A program made the position numbers and the translations under genes. A stretch of DNA of 64,000 nt, from NCBI RefSeq assembly GCF_007828045.1, contig NZ_VITN01000010.1, positions 1-64,000 of the forward strand, given 5' to 3'. This DNA comes from Nitrospirillum amazonense. Its GTDB lineage: Bacteria; Pseudomonadota; Alphaproteobacteria; Azospirillales; Azospirillaceae. Under the pieces are notes generated by a model. The model had not been told where the DNA came from. It worked only from the letters and a program-made list of their open reading frames with translations, and did no database searches. Shown in pieces: positions 52,598-61,287 of this stretch. The first letter of the stretch is position 1. Each line of letters opens with the position of its first letter.

Positions 52598-52686
52598 AGG
52601 TCTTCGTTATCTTGGGGGCAAAGATACGCGCCATCTCCGCCGCAAGCATGCGCAAGGGCGTCTATTTATGCCGAAATAAATTCATA

Positions 52687-52718
52687 ATGCGTAGTTAAAG
52701 ATGTTAATAATTACGCAT
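52687..52718. promoter_or_regulatory. Inverted pair of ATGCGTA / TACGCAT sites
   Basis: ATGCGTA (52687-52693) and its inverted copy TACGCAT (52712-52718) are separated by 18 AT-rich bases. They lie about 110-145 bases upstream of the gene at 52831. Additional weaker TACGC elements occur at 52625. The arrangement suits a multimeric regulator such as an Lrp octamer. Confidence 0.6.
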
Positions 52719-52830
52719 CATCCTGTTTTCGCGTTGCGTGGCCGATGGCGCCTCCCTATAATCCCGGAACAATCACAGAAGGGGGGCGACTGGTCCCAGT
52801 AGGGGCGGCCTTCCTGCCAGGGAGCGAACG

Positions 52831-53922
52831 ATGAACACCGATGCCCGCAGGGAACATTTGTCCAATATTCTTCGTCCGGCGGCGCCGCCGCGGGAATTGG
52901 TGGACATCTACACCGAGGACCAGCGCCAGCGGCTGCTGGACGTGGTGCACCGCAACGGTCCCTGGAAGCTGATCATCGCCCAGCACTTCTCGTCCGTGGA
53001 TGCGCTGATCGCGACCTTGTCGGGTGCTATGCCGGCGGGTATCACGCCGACCCTGGACATGTTCCTGACGCCCACCTTCCGCGGCTACTACGCCAGTTAT
53101 TCCGCACCGCTGTATTCCGAGATCGCGGATTGTTTCTATAACCAGCGCTTCCTGGATTACGCCAAATCCTATTGGAAGGCGCAGTACGCCAAGCCGCAGA
53201 TGATGCTGTTCAACGTGAACGGCCCCTGCGCCAATACCGACCCCGGCCATCTGGACACGCCCAGCTTCCGTGGCGTCCGGTATGAGAGCGCGCCGACCTG
53301 GCTGTGCAGCGTCATGGGCAAATCGGGTCTGTTCAAGGACTACCTGATCAAGATGGCCCAGGTGATCACCTGGTTCTCCAACGATCCTCAGAGTGGCTTC
53401 ACCTACTGGCCCGAGGGGCCGCTCAACCCGCCCAAGCGGCTGATGCCGCCCGTCTACAACCGCGGCGTCCTGGTGCAGAACGAGATGATGCTGCACCGGG
53501 GGGAGGCTAACGGGCCACGCGACCAGCAATATCCGGATGGGCTTGGCTTCGACACTGTCTTCCAGGGGGACCCGTCCGACCGGAACGGGTGGCTCCTCAA
53601 GACGGGCGATCGGGTGATCGCCCGCCATTCCACCGACGATTTGCGCTTCCTGGTGCACTGGTCGGCTGAGGTGTTCGAGGACTATGCCGAGTTGAAGAAG
53701 AATATGGATCGCTCGGCCGATCTGACGCTGGACCAGGTGTTCGAGACCCTGATCAAGGACGTGCGCTCCAAGGGGATTGAGATCACCCCGCCCGCCGATC
53801 CGTTGGCCGATCCGCTCTTCATTCGCACCTTGAACGCGGCCTACGATTTCGGGCCGCCGGTCCAGTATCCGGCCGATGCCCCCCTGTCGCCCTTGCGCAT
53901 TGGGGGCGCCCGGGCCGCGTGA
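52831..53922 (+). CDS. Unrecognised protein with an HxD...H pattern (candidate Fe(II) dioxygenase)
   Basis: A 363-residue cytoplasmic protein that I do not recognise. It contains His140-x-Asp142 (DPGHLDTPSFRG), a distal His222 (MMLHRGEANGPR) 80 residues later and Arg230 just after it. This order is the iron-ligand and 2-oxoglutarate-binding layout of the double-stranded beta-helix dioxygenases; His266 (VIARHSTDD) is an alternative ligand. The N-terminal 100 residues are helical. Its promoter carries the inverted ATGCGTA pair, so it belongs to the steroid regulon. A hydroxylase of the steroid nucleus is a possible role, not a demonstrated one. Confidence 0.75.
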   Translation: MNTDARREHLSNILRPAAPPRELVDIYTEDQRQRLLDVVHRNGPWKLIIAQHFSSVDALIATLSGAMPAGITPTLDMFLTPTFRGYYASYSAPLYSEIADCFYNQRFLDYAKSYWKAQYAKPQMMLFNVNGPCANTDPGHLDTPSFRGVRYESAPTWLCSVMGKSGLFKDYLIKMAQVITWFSNDPQSGFTYWPEGPLNPPKRLMPPVYNRGVLVQNEMMLHRGEANGPRDQQYPDGLGFDTVFQGDPSDRNGWLLKTGDRVIARHSTDDLRFLVHWSAEVFEDYAELKKNMDRSADLTLDQVFETLIKDVRSKGIEITPPADPLADPLFIRTLNAAYDFGPPVQYPADAPLSPLRIGGARAA

Positions 53923-53940
53923 CGCGGTGCTGTTGTCGGC

Positions 53941-53961
53941 GGGAAGGCTGTCGGCCTTCCC
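53941..53961 (+). terminator. Hairpin after the unrecognised gene
   Basis: GGGAAGGC (53941-53948) pairs with GCCTTCCC (53954-53961) around a five-base loop, 19 bases after the stop of the gene at 52831. No T-tract follows, so it may be an attenuating or mRNA-stabilising hairpin rather than a full terminator. Confidence 0.4.
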
Positions 53962-54069
53962 CAGCGGGGCGGCCGTTCGCATCGCCGGTACTGCGGTGAT
54001 GGCGGGCGGCCGTTCCCCTATCGATGGGCCGGTGCTGCCTGGCCGCGAGAGAAAAGGTGGGAACCACGC

Positions 54070-55305
54070 GTGGGGCAGAATGTGAACCGCAATGTCGTCA
54101 TTGTCGGCGCCGGCCACGCTGGTGCCAGTGCCGCCTTGCAGTTGCGGCAAAATGGATGGCAAGGGGCCATTACCTTGCTGGGCGCGGAAGGCGAGTTGCC
54201 TTATCAGCGGCCGCCCCTGTCCAAGGCCTGGTTGAAGGGGGCGGTTTCCTTCGACGGTGTCGTGCTGCGCAAGGCCGAAGTTTACCAGCAGCAAGGGATC
54301 GCGCTGCGCTGCGGGTGTCGGGTTGTCGCCCTTGATCGCGGCGCCAAGGTGGTGGTGCTGAGCGATGGCGCCCGGGTTCCCTATGACGTGCTGATCCTCG
54401 CCACCGGGTCGCGGCCGCGGGACTTGCCTGTCCCCGACGCGGGGCTCGACGGCGTGGTGACGCTGCGCACTGTGGCTGACGCGGACGGGTTGCGAAGCCG
54501 GTTGGGCTCCACCGGACGGCTGGTGGTGATCGGCGGGGGCTATATCGGGCTGGAGGTCGCGTCCGCCGCCCGTGCCCTGGGGCGGGATGTCGTGGTGGTG
54601 GAGCGTGAAGCGCGCCTGCTGGCCCGCGTCGCCAGTCCGGAGGTTTCGGACTTTTATGCCGCCCTGCACGCCGCGCGAGGAGTGGACCTGCGCCTTTCGG
54701 CGGCTGTGGAGGCCATCGGGGGGCGGGACGGGCGTGTGACGGAGGTGATGCTGACCGACGGAACGGCAATTCCAGCCGATACGGTTCTGGTCGGCGTCGG
54801 CGCCATCCCCGAGAGCGCGTTGGCCGAGGCCGCCGGCCTGGCGTGCCAGGACGGTATCCGGGTGAGTTCCACCTGCGGAACCGACGATCCGGACATCTAC
54901 GCCATCGGCGACGTGAGCCGGAGGCCATTGCCCTTCAATGGTGGGGCCGGCCGGCTTGAAAGCGTGCAGAACGCCTTGGAACAGGCGCGCCAGGTGGCGG
55001 CAAGTCTTTGCGGCTTGCCGGCCCCGGCGCCGGAGGTCCCGTGGTTCTGGTCGGACCAATATGAGGTCAAGCTGCAACTCGCCGGCTTGCCTGGTAGCGA
55101 GGTCCACCGGGTGATGCGCGGCGTTTCCGCCGAAGGGCGCTTCGCCGTGTTCCATATCGGAACGGACGACACCGTGAGGGCGGTGGAGGCCGTGAATATG
55201 CCGGCCGAATTTATGACCGGCAGGCAATGGATCGCCCAACGGCGGGCGGTTTCTCCGGCCCGTTTGGCGGATGTCGCTGTCGGCCTGAAGGACGCGGCCG
55301 TCTGA
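54070..55305 (+). CDS. FAD-dependent ferredoxin reductase (class III-like, BphA4 type)
   Basis: A 411-residue NAD(P)H:ferredoxin reductase. The FAD motif GAGHAGASAA is near residue 13, LPYQRPPLSKAWL follows, the NAD motif GGGYIGLEVA is near residue 155, and IYAIGDVSRRP precedes the C-terminal interface domain (WFWSDQYEVKLQLAGLP). It starts with GTG (54070) after AGGTGGG. It should pass electrons to the 2Fe-2S ferredoxin 51 bases downstream and on to the KshA-like oxygenase. Confidence 0.9.
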   Translation: MGQNVNRNVVIVGAGHAGASAALQLRQNGWQGAITLLGAEGELPYQRPPLSKAWLKGAVSFDGVVLRKAEVYQQQGIALRCGCRVVALDRGAKVVVLSDGARVPYDVLILATGSRPRDLPVPDAGLDGVVTLRTVADADGLRSRLGSTGRLVVIGGGYIGLEVASAARALGRDVVVVEREARLLARVASPEVSDFYAALHAARGVDLRLSAAVEAIGGRDGRVTEVMLTDGTAIPADTVLVGVGAIPESALAEAAGLACQDGIRVSSTCGTDDPDIYAIGDVSRRPLPFNGGAGRLESVQNALEQARQVAASLCGLPAPAPEVPWFWSDQYEVKLQLAGLPGSEVHRVMRGVSAEGRFAVFHIGTDDTVRAVEAVNMPAEFMTGRQWIAQRRAVSPARLADVAVGLKDAAV

Positions 55306-55356
55306 TCGCCCAGGCGGCGGGGCCGTCTTCACAGGGTTCGTGCCAAGGATAAGACC

Positions 55357-55677
55357 ATGCCTAAAGTGATTTACGTTTCCGCCACCGGCCTCCATACCGT
55401 GATCGAGGCTGGTGCCGGCGACAGCGTGATGGAGGCCGCGGTGCGTAATGGCGTTCCCGGCATCGACGCCGAGTGTGGCGGGGCCTGTGCCTGTGCCACC
55501 TGTCATGTGATGGTCAGCACGGACTGGCTGTCCCGCCTTCCTCCCGCTGCCGAGGCGGAAAGGACCATGTTGGAATTCGCCGTCGATCCGCAGCCGAATT
55601 CCCGCCTGGCGTGCCAGATCCGCCTGACGGCCGAATTGGATGGGCTGGTGGTTCACACGCCGGTGTCGCAACGCTGA
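55357..55677 (+). CDS. 2Fe-2S ferredoxin (adrenodoxin/putidaredoxin type)
   Basis: A 106-residue electron carrier with cluster ligands Cys40, Cys46, Cys49 (ECGGACACATCH) and Cys86 (RLACQIRL), the vertebrate/adrenodoxin-type pattern. An extra Cys44 lies within the loop. It follows the reductase gene and ends in a strong terminator. The likely partner is the Rieske oxygenase at 57744. Confidence 0.92.
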   Translation: MPKVIYVSATGLHTVIEAGAGDSVMEAAVRNGVPGIDAECGGACACATCHVMVSTDWLSRLPPAAEAERTMLEFAVDPQPNSRLACQIRLTAELDGLVVHTPVSQR

Positions 55678-55702
55678 CATCCTTCCGGTCCGCCGCCATC
55701 GG

Positions 55703-55741
55703 ATGCCCGCGGCCTGCACGCCAGGCCGCGGGCATGCTTTT
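55703..55741 (+). terminator. Rho-independent terminator after the ferredoxin
   Basis: A perfect 14-bp stem (55703-55716 with 55722-55735, loop CACGC) is followed by GCTTTT. It lies between the convergent ferredoxin and KstD-like genes and would end the reductase-ferredoxin transcript. The minus-strand side has no T-tract. Confidence 0.85.
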
Positions 55742-55747
55742 CCCGGA

Positions 55748-57499
55748 TCACCCGGCCAGCAGATCGAGCCGCTCCAGGGGCAGGGGCTGGCCTGCCAGGT
55801 GGCTGGCCGCCCGGTAGGCGAAGGTCATGGCCGGCCCCAGGGTGGAACCGGCGCCGGGATAGGCGGGGCCCATGACCGATGCGCTGTTGTTCCCCACGCA
55901 ATACAGGCCGGGGATGACCACGCCCTGGGCATCCAGCACGCGGGCGTCCCGATCGGTCAACAAGCCCCCCTTGGTGCCGATGTCGCCCGGCCACAGCTGC
56001 ATCGCATAGAACGGTGCCTGGCTCAGCGGGGCCAAGTTGGGGTTGGGCTTGACGGTGACGTCACCGTAATAGCGGTCGAAGACGTTACCGCCCCGGTCGA
56101 AATCCTCATCCTTGCCGGTGCGGGCGAAGGCGGCCATGCGGTCGGCACTGTTCCGCAGGCCTTGGGGGTCGACGCCGATGCGCGTGGCGAGGGCTTCCAA
56201 TGTCGGGGCTGTCCAGACGACGCTGTCCCACCAGGCCTGGGGTACCTTGCGGTCGGGCATCAGGCTGGTGGGAAGCAGTGGGCCCATGGGATAGCGGGCG
56301 CGGAACCGGCCGTCGAAAACGATCCATGCCGGAATGGCGCCGCCCGTCGCTTGGTGGTTGGCGATCATCGCCTGCTGGAATTCCGGATAGGGGCCGGACT
56401 CGTCCACGAAGCGCTGACCCAGAGCGTTGACTACCAAACAGCCGGGCAGGGAGCGTTCCACGAAGACGCCACGGAATTTCTCTTCACCGGGGACATTCAC
56501 CGTGGGCACGCCCCAGCTCAGGTCCATGATGTGGAGGGTCCCGCCGACGGCGGCGCCGGCCCGGATGGCGTCACCGGTGTTGCCGTCGAGCGGGGTCGCC
56601 GTCCAGCGGGCGTCAGTCGGTTTGGGAAGGTATTGGTTGCGCATGTCCTGGTTCCGCTCAAAGCCGCCGGCGGCCAGCACGACGCCCCGCTTGGCGACGA
56701 TGCGCACGTCCTGGCCGCGATGGTGGATCACCGCGCCGGCCACCCGGCCTTCCTGCGTCAGCAGTGACTGAAGCGGGCTGTCCACCCATATGGGGATTTG
56801 GCGCTGGCGCGCCGCCCGCAACAATCCGGCGACCAGGGCCTGCCCGCCGGTCATGCGGCGGTCCTTGGATGTCTTAAGCCGCCAGCGTAGGTCCGTGGCG
56901 TAGCGCAGGATGTTCTTCAAGACGACGGACACCGAGCCCGGTCCCTGGGACAGGATGGTGTGGGCGTCGAAGGAATTGAGGTTGATGCGCCCGAACAGTG
57001 CTTGCCCGGGATTGCCGGGCCGCATCTGGGCGAGGCCCTCCAGGCCAAGCGACGCGGCGTCGAAGTCGGCCGGGTCCATGGTCCGCCCACCGGGGCGGGC
57101 GCCCGGGAGGGAAGGGTAGTAATCGGCATACAGCGGCATGCAGCGGTAAGGTACCCCGATGCTGCCAAGATAGCGGGCCATCAGCCTGGCGGTCTCGACA
57201 TAGGCCAGGATGCGGTCATCGCTGGCCAAGCCCTTGGCGCAAGTCCGCACGTACCGGAAGGCGTCCTCCAGCGTGTCGCGCACACCGGCCTGCGCCTGAT
57301 CGTCATTACAGGGTATCCAGATGCCGCCGCCGGATATGGCGGAGGTGCCGCCAATCAACGCGGCCTTTTCCACCACCAGAGGCTTCAGGCCCAGGTCGGC
57401 GGCCCGCACAGCGGCCATCAGGGCGCCAGCGCCGGACCCGACGATGATGACGTCGACATTCGGCCCCTCGCTCCCGCGGCTGTCGGGTTTGTTGCTCAT
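55748..57499 (-). CDS. kstD: KstD-family 3-ketosteroid dehydrogenase (FAD)
   Basis: A 583-residue FAD enzyme that introduces a double bond (delta1 or a related position) into ring A of 3-ketosteroids. The FAD motif GSGAGALMAAVRAADLG is near residue 20 and GGTSAISGGGIWIP follows. YADYYPSLPGARPGGRTM contains the tyrosine region near the active site. YPGAGSTLGPAMTFAYRAA carries the catalytic Tyr and Gly at the C-terminus. The start at 57499 has GGGAGGA upstream. It is divergent from the KshA-like gene, the pairing that opens ring B in known pathways. Confidence 0.88.
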   Translation of the reverse strand: MSNKPDSRGSEGPNVDVIIVGSGAGALMAAVRAADLGLKPLVVEKAALIGGTSAISGGGIWIPCNDDQAQAGVRDTLEDAFRYVRTCAKGLASDDRILAYVETARLMARYLGSIGVPYRCMPLYADYYPSLPGARPGGRTMDPADFDAASLGLEGLAQMRPGNPGQALFGRINLNSFDAHTILSQGPGSVSVVLKNILRYATDLRWRLKTSKDRRMTGGQALVAGLLRAARQRQIPIWVDSPLQSLLTQEGRVAGAVIHHRGQDVRIVAKRGVVLAAGGFERNQDMRNQYLPKPTDARWTATPLDGNTGDAIRAGAAVGGTLHIMDLSWGVPTVNVPGEEKFRGVFVERSLPGCLVVNALGQRFVDESGPYPEFQQAMIANHQATGGAIPAWIVFDGRFRARYPMGPLLPTSLMPDRKVPQAWWDSVVWTAPTLEALATRIGVDPQGLRNSADRMAAFARTGKDEDFDRGGNVFDRYYGDVTVKPNPNLAPLSQAPFYAMQLWPGDIGTKGGLLTDRDARVLDAQGVVIPGLYCVGNNSASVMGPAYPGAGSTLGPAMTFAYRAASHLAGQPLPLERLDLLAG

Positions 57500-57632
57500 A
57501 AGTCCTCCCATGCTTTTGCTGTTATCTGTCCGGTCACATCCGTCGGGCCTGGAACACCCGATAGGTGCCAGGGCCGCAGAGTGTGGGCACAACCGACGTT
57601 ATCCGATAATCGCAGAATTATAGGTTAATAGA

Positions 57633-57677
57633 TACGCAGTATGGAGCACAATCGATATTGAAAACGCGTTTCGCGTA
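57633..57677. promoter_or_regulatory. TACGCA and GCGTA sites in the divergent kstD/kshA promoter
   Basis: TACGCA (57633-57638) and GCGTA (57673-57677) lie in an AT-rich divergent promoter region between the KstD-like (start 57499) and KshA-like (start 57744) genes. They match the core of the TATGCGTA motif seen in the other steroid promoters. Confidence 0.5.
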
Positions 57678-57743
57678 GAAAATTGCCATGATAGGATCGC
57701 CACGAATAAGCGCCGATGCGCGAAACAGGCAAGGGAGGTTATC

Positions 57744-58799
57744 GTGGCGAAGACCGTTGAGTATGGGCTGGGGCCGTTCACCTATCCCCGGGGATGGTTC
57801 ATGGTGGCGGCGGCGCCGGAGGTCACGTCGGTGCCGTCCGCGGTGCGCTTCTTCGGGCAGGACCTGGTATTGTACCGGGGGCAGAGTGGCCGGGCGTACA
57901 TGGTGGACGCCTATTGCCCCCACATGGGCACCCATCTGGCCAAGAACACGACGTCCTACGTCATTCAGGACGGCCGGCATGTGGAGGGCGATTCCATACG
58001 GTGCCCCTATCACGCGTGGCAATTTGGGCCTGACGGCAGATGCACCGAAATCCCTTATTCCAAGGCGCCGATTCCGGCGGCGGCGCGATTGCGCACCTGG
58101 GTACTGGAAGAGCGATACGGTTGCCTCTTCACCTGGCACGACCCCGAGGGCGGCGCGCCCGATTTCGACTTGCCGCTGATCCCTGAATGGGATCATCCGT
58201 CCTATGTGCACTGGAGCATCGACCAGCTGGGCACGTTGCCCTGCCATCCGCAGGAGATCGTCGACAACATGGCTGACGTGGCCCACCTGGGGCCGACCCA
58301 CGGTGGACCGGCGGAATATTTCAGCAACGTCATCGACGGTGTCGTGCTGCGGCAGTTCCAAGGGGCGCAGCATCGCAGCCTGGCGCCAGGCTTCATGCTG
58401 GAAACGAACACCTTCTACACCGGCCCCGGCGTCCTTTTGTCTTACTTCAACGGTGCCCATGCCGTGATGTACATCGCCCACACGCCGGTGGATGACGGGG
58501 TGGTCCGGGCCTGGCACGGCCTTTTGGTCCATTCGGGCAAGGACGTCGCGACCGACGACGATGTCGCCGGCGCCCGGCAGCAGCAGGCTGGCAGCTTGGC
58601 TGCCTTGGCCCAGGATTTTGAGATTTGGGCCAACAAGCGCGCTTGCCTGGCCGCCTTGGCCGTTCCCGGAGACGGGGCCTTCTCCAAGCTGCGCCAGTGG
58701 TACAAGCAGTTCTATAACCCCAAGGCTGAGGCGGCACGGTTCCAGGCGCAGGCCAACGGCACCTTCGGGGCCCGTGGCTTGCCGCTTACCCGGGCCTGA
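57744..58799 (+). CDS. kshA: KshA-like Rieske oxygenase (3-ketosteroid 9alpha-hydroxylase)
   Basis: A 351-residue terminal oxygenase. The Rieske ligands are Cys58, His60, Cys87 and His90 (YCPHMGTH; RCPYHAW). The mononuclear iron site is His181, His186 (DVAHLGPTH) and Asp291 (QDFEIWANK), the pattern of KshA. With KstD activity, 9alpha-hydroxylation breaks ring B. It starts with GTG after AAGGGAGG. No fused KshB-type reductase is present in the window; the reductase and ferredoxin at 54070 and 55357 are the likely electron donors. Confidence 0.9.
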   Translation: MAKTVEYGLGPFTYPRGWFMVAAAPEVTSVPSAVRFFGQDLVLYRGQSGRAYMVDAYCPHMGTHLAKNTTSYVIQDGRHVEGDSIRCPYHAWQFGPDGRCTEIPYSKAPIPAAARLRTWVLEERYGCLFTWHDPEGGAPDFDLPLIPEWDHPSYVHWSIDQLGTLPCHPQEIVDNMADVAHLGPTHGGPAEYFSNVIDGVVLRQFQGAQHRSLAPGFMLETNTFYTGPGVLLSYFNGAHAVMYIAHTPVDDGVVRAWHGLLVHSGKDVATDDDVAGARQQQAGSLAALAQDFEIWANKRACLAALAVPGDGAFSKLRQWYKQFYNPKAEAARFQAQANGTFGARGLPLTRA

Positions 58800-59128
58800 C
58801 CATAGGGGTCGGTCGCCAGGGCCGTTCCCCTGGGCGGCCGCCCCTGTCACCGCCGCACCCCGCGCCATAGCGTTTTCCGCCGGTTGAAACTGGGCGGAAT
58901 TTAAGGCACATCATAGTAAGTGAGTAAATACTTAATAAGATCGGGAGGGTCCCTGCGCCAAGGGCTTACTGCAGGCGGCGCGGGCGGATGACCATGGCAC
59001 CTTGGCGGCTGCCATGGTGGTGGCGGTGAGACGACCGCCTCTGGTTAAAGTGAGCGGGCGGGAACCGCGAAGCAGGGCCGTCACCTCCGGTCTGTCATCG
59101 GCGAACTTTTCAGGCGGAGCGTGTCTTG
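58800..59128. promoter_or_regulatory. Promoter region of the SDR-zinc ribbon gene with a TAAGT/ACTTA operator
   Basis: About 330 bases without a gene. The notable element is TAAGT-GAGTAAAT-ACTTA (58919-58936), which shares its arms with the palindrome at 31039-31052. There is no TATGCGTA motif, so this gene may be under a different regulator from its neighbours. The remainder shows nothing recognisable. Confidence 0.45.
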
Positions 59129-60556
59129 ATGCAGGGCAAGAAAGTAGTCTTCCTCACCGGGGCGTCGGGCAATATGGGGGGAGAAACCCTACGGCAATTG
59201 CTGGAGCGCGCCGACCGCTTCCGCGTCAAGGCGCTGGTCTTGCCGAAGGAGCGTGACCATCCTGTCCTGAAACGCTTCAAGGGTCATCCCAACCTGGAAA
59301 TCGTCTGGGGGGATCTGCGGCATTACCCCGATGTGCTGAATGGTGTGACGGGCGCCGACCAGGTGCTGCACATCGGCGGCTTGGTTTCCCCCATGGCGGA
59401 TCGTTTGCCGAAGCTGACCATGGAGGTCAACGTCGGTGGCGCGCGCAACATCGTCCAGGCGATCAAGGCGCAGGCGGCACCGGACCGTGTGCGGCTGGTC
59501 TATATCGGCACCGTGGCCCAAACCGGTGATCGCCAGACGCCGGTCCATTGGGGGCGCACCGGCGATCCCATCAAGATCAGCAAGTATGACCATTATGCTG
59601 TCAGCAAGACCCAGGCGGAAGCCATCGTTGCCGAGTCCGGCCTGAAGCATTGGGTTTCCTTGCGCCAGACCGGGATCGCCCACGCCAATCTTTGGAAAAT
59701 CCAGGATCCCATCATGTTCCACAGCCCCTTCAACGGGGTACTGGAATGGGTAACCGTGGGGGATTCGGGGCGCCTGGCGGCCAACTTTTGCGAGGACAGC
59801 GTCCCGGACCAGGTCTGGCGCAATTTCTATAACATCGGCGGTGGTGGCGACCTGCGGGTGGTCAATCATGAATTCGCGGCGGCGATGTTCAAGGTGCTGG
59901 GCTTCTCCGATTTCCGCAAGGTGTTCCAACCCAACTGGTTCGCCACGCAGAACTTCCACGGCCAGTGGTACACCGATTCCGACCGCCTGCAGGAACTGGT
60001 CCCCTTCCGCCGGGAGACGCTGGCGGATTTCCTGGCGATCCTGAAGGCCGCGGTGCCGTTCTATGTGCGCTGGGGGGCCCGGCTGGCCGGTGGCGCCGCG
60101 CGTAAGCAGATTGAGAAGCTGGCGCGGGGCGAGGGCGGGCCGTTGCATTGGCTGGAACAGGGGGACGAGGCGCACATCAACGCCTATTTCGGCTCACGGG
60201 CGCAGTGGCAGCAAATCCCCTCGGACTGGGCCCAGTTTCCGCTAGGCCAGCCGTCGCGCACGCCGTCATACCTCGATCATGGATATGACGAGAACAAGCC
60301 CAAGGAGCAGTGGACTGTGTCGGATTTGCGCCAAGCGGCGGAATTCCGGGGCGGTCAGTGCACGGCTGACCATGCGCACGACCCCCACGAACCGGTCGGT
60401 TGGCGGTGCGCTGTGGGGCATGAGTTCCAGATGTCGCCCAACCTCATGCTGCGCGGCGGGCACTGGTGCCCGACCTGCATGATTGATCCCGATGGCTATG
60501 ATGCCGTGGCCCGGCGCAGCCCGTTCTTCGCGCAGGTTTGGCGCCAAGGCCGCTGA
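59129..60556 (+). CDS. Extended SDR (3beta-HSD-like) with a C-terminal zinc ribbon
   Basis: A 475-residue protein. Residues 1-330 are an NAD(P)-dependent epimerase / 3beta-hydroxysteroid dehydrogenase fold with TGASGNMGG and the catalytic YAVSK. The last ~80 residues contain WRCAVGHEFQ and HWCPTCM, a Cys-x4-His...Cys-x2-Cys treble-clef-like zinc site, unusual for an SDR. The ATG at 59129 follows GGAG at good spacing; TTG directly before it is less likely. It probably oxidises or reduces a steroid hydroxyl or lactol; the role of the ribbon is unknown. Confidence 0.8.
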   Translation: MQGKKVVFLTGASGNMGGETLRQLLERADRFRVKALVLPKERDHPVLKRFKGHPNLEIVWGDLRHYPDVLNGVTGADQVLHIGGLVSPMADRLPKLTMEVNVGGARNIVQAIKAQAAPDRVRLVYIGTVAQTGDRQTPVHWGRTGDPIKISKYDHYAVSKTQAEAIVAESGLKHWVSLRQTGIAHANLWKIQDPIMFHSPFNGVLEWVTVGDSGRLAANFCEDSVPDQVWRNFYNIGGGGDLRVVNHEFAAAMFKVLGFSDFRKVFQPNWFATQNFHGQWYTDSDRLQELVPFRRETLADFLAILKAAVPFYVRWGARLAGGAARKQIEKLARGEGGPLHWLEQGDEAHINAYFGSRAQWQQIPSDWAQFPLGQPSRTPSYLDHGYDENKPKEQWTVSDLRQAAEFRGGQCTADHAHDPHEPVGWRCAVGHEFQMSPNLMLRGGHWCPTCMIDPDGYDAVARRSPFFAQVWRQGR

Positions 60557-60597
60557 TTGTTCACTGATTGTTGCAGGGCTTCATGCCGTCGGGTGGG

Positions 60598-61287
60598 TTA
60601 TTTCGTCCCAACGGCCCGAAGCGACAGGGCGGCGTCGGCGCCGAGATGCGCCTGGATGACCTCTTCCCGCAAGCCGATGCCCCGGCCGCAGAAAAGGATC
60701 ATCTGTTCCAGCAGCTGGTCCTCGGTGCCGGCGTACTGGACCAAGTGCGGCTCCCGCATGCGGGCGACGGTGACGTTGGAGCCGAGGTGCTCCAGCATCG
60801 CCACGATGTTTATCGGGTCGATGGGGGCTCCCACCAAGTCGCCTGCCGCCCGGGCGCCAGCCAGGGCGTCGATCAATGACGGCAGGCTGAGCCGCAGGGA
60901 ACGGCGATAGGTCAGACGGGCATAAGTGCCGTCGCCGGCCAGGCTAGCGTAAAGGATGCGGATGGCGTTGGGATTGGGGGTCAGGCTGCCACGCAGGCAG
61001 TTGCCGAAATAATTCCGCATCATCGTGACGAGGCCGGTGGCATCCGGGCTGAGTTCCCCCACCGCCTTGAAGGCCTCATTCTGATCCCGGATCAGCTTCC
61101 GCAGCACGGAGCGATAAAGCGTTTCCTTCGACGGGAAGTGCCGGAAGATCAGCGCCTCGGAAACCTGGGCCTCGGCCGCGATACGATGGGTTTTCGCGCC
61201 ATCAAAGCCATGCTCCGCGAAAACCCGGATCGCGGCTTCCAAAATCAAGGCGCGCCGATCGGCACTGAGTAAGCGTTTACGGACCAT
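60598..61287 (-). CDS. TetR family regulator
   Basis: A 229-residue repressor: the HTH is AEHGFDGAKTHRIAAEAQVSEALIFRHFPSKETLYRSV, followed by a helical ligand domain. It is convergent with the extended SDR gene and divergent from hsaA. By position and number it could bind the TAAGT/ACTTA sites at 31039 and 58919. It plays the part that KstR/KstR2 play in actinobacteria, but similarity to those is not evident. Confidence 0.87.
   Translation of the reverse strand: MVRKRLLSADRRALILEAAIRVFAEHGFDGAKTHRIAAEAQVSEALIFRHFPSKETLYRSVLRKLIRDQNEAFKAVGELSPDATGLVTMMRNYFGNCLRGSLTPNPNAIRILYASLAGDGTYARLTYRRSLRLSLPSLIDALAGARAAGDLVGAPIDPINIVAMLEHLGSNVTVARMREPHLVQYAGTEDQLLEQMILFCGRGIGLREEVIQAHLGADAALSLRAVGTK

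Noticed and set aside
52756-55719. A 987-codon open frame on the minus strand
   Set aside because: It lies opposite the unrecognised gene, the ferredoxin reductase and the ferredoxin, which have clear motifs and ribosome binding sites. It has no domain and GC-driven composition.
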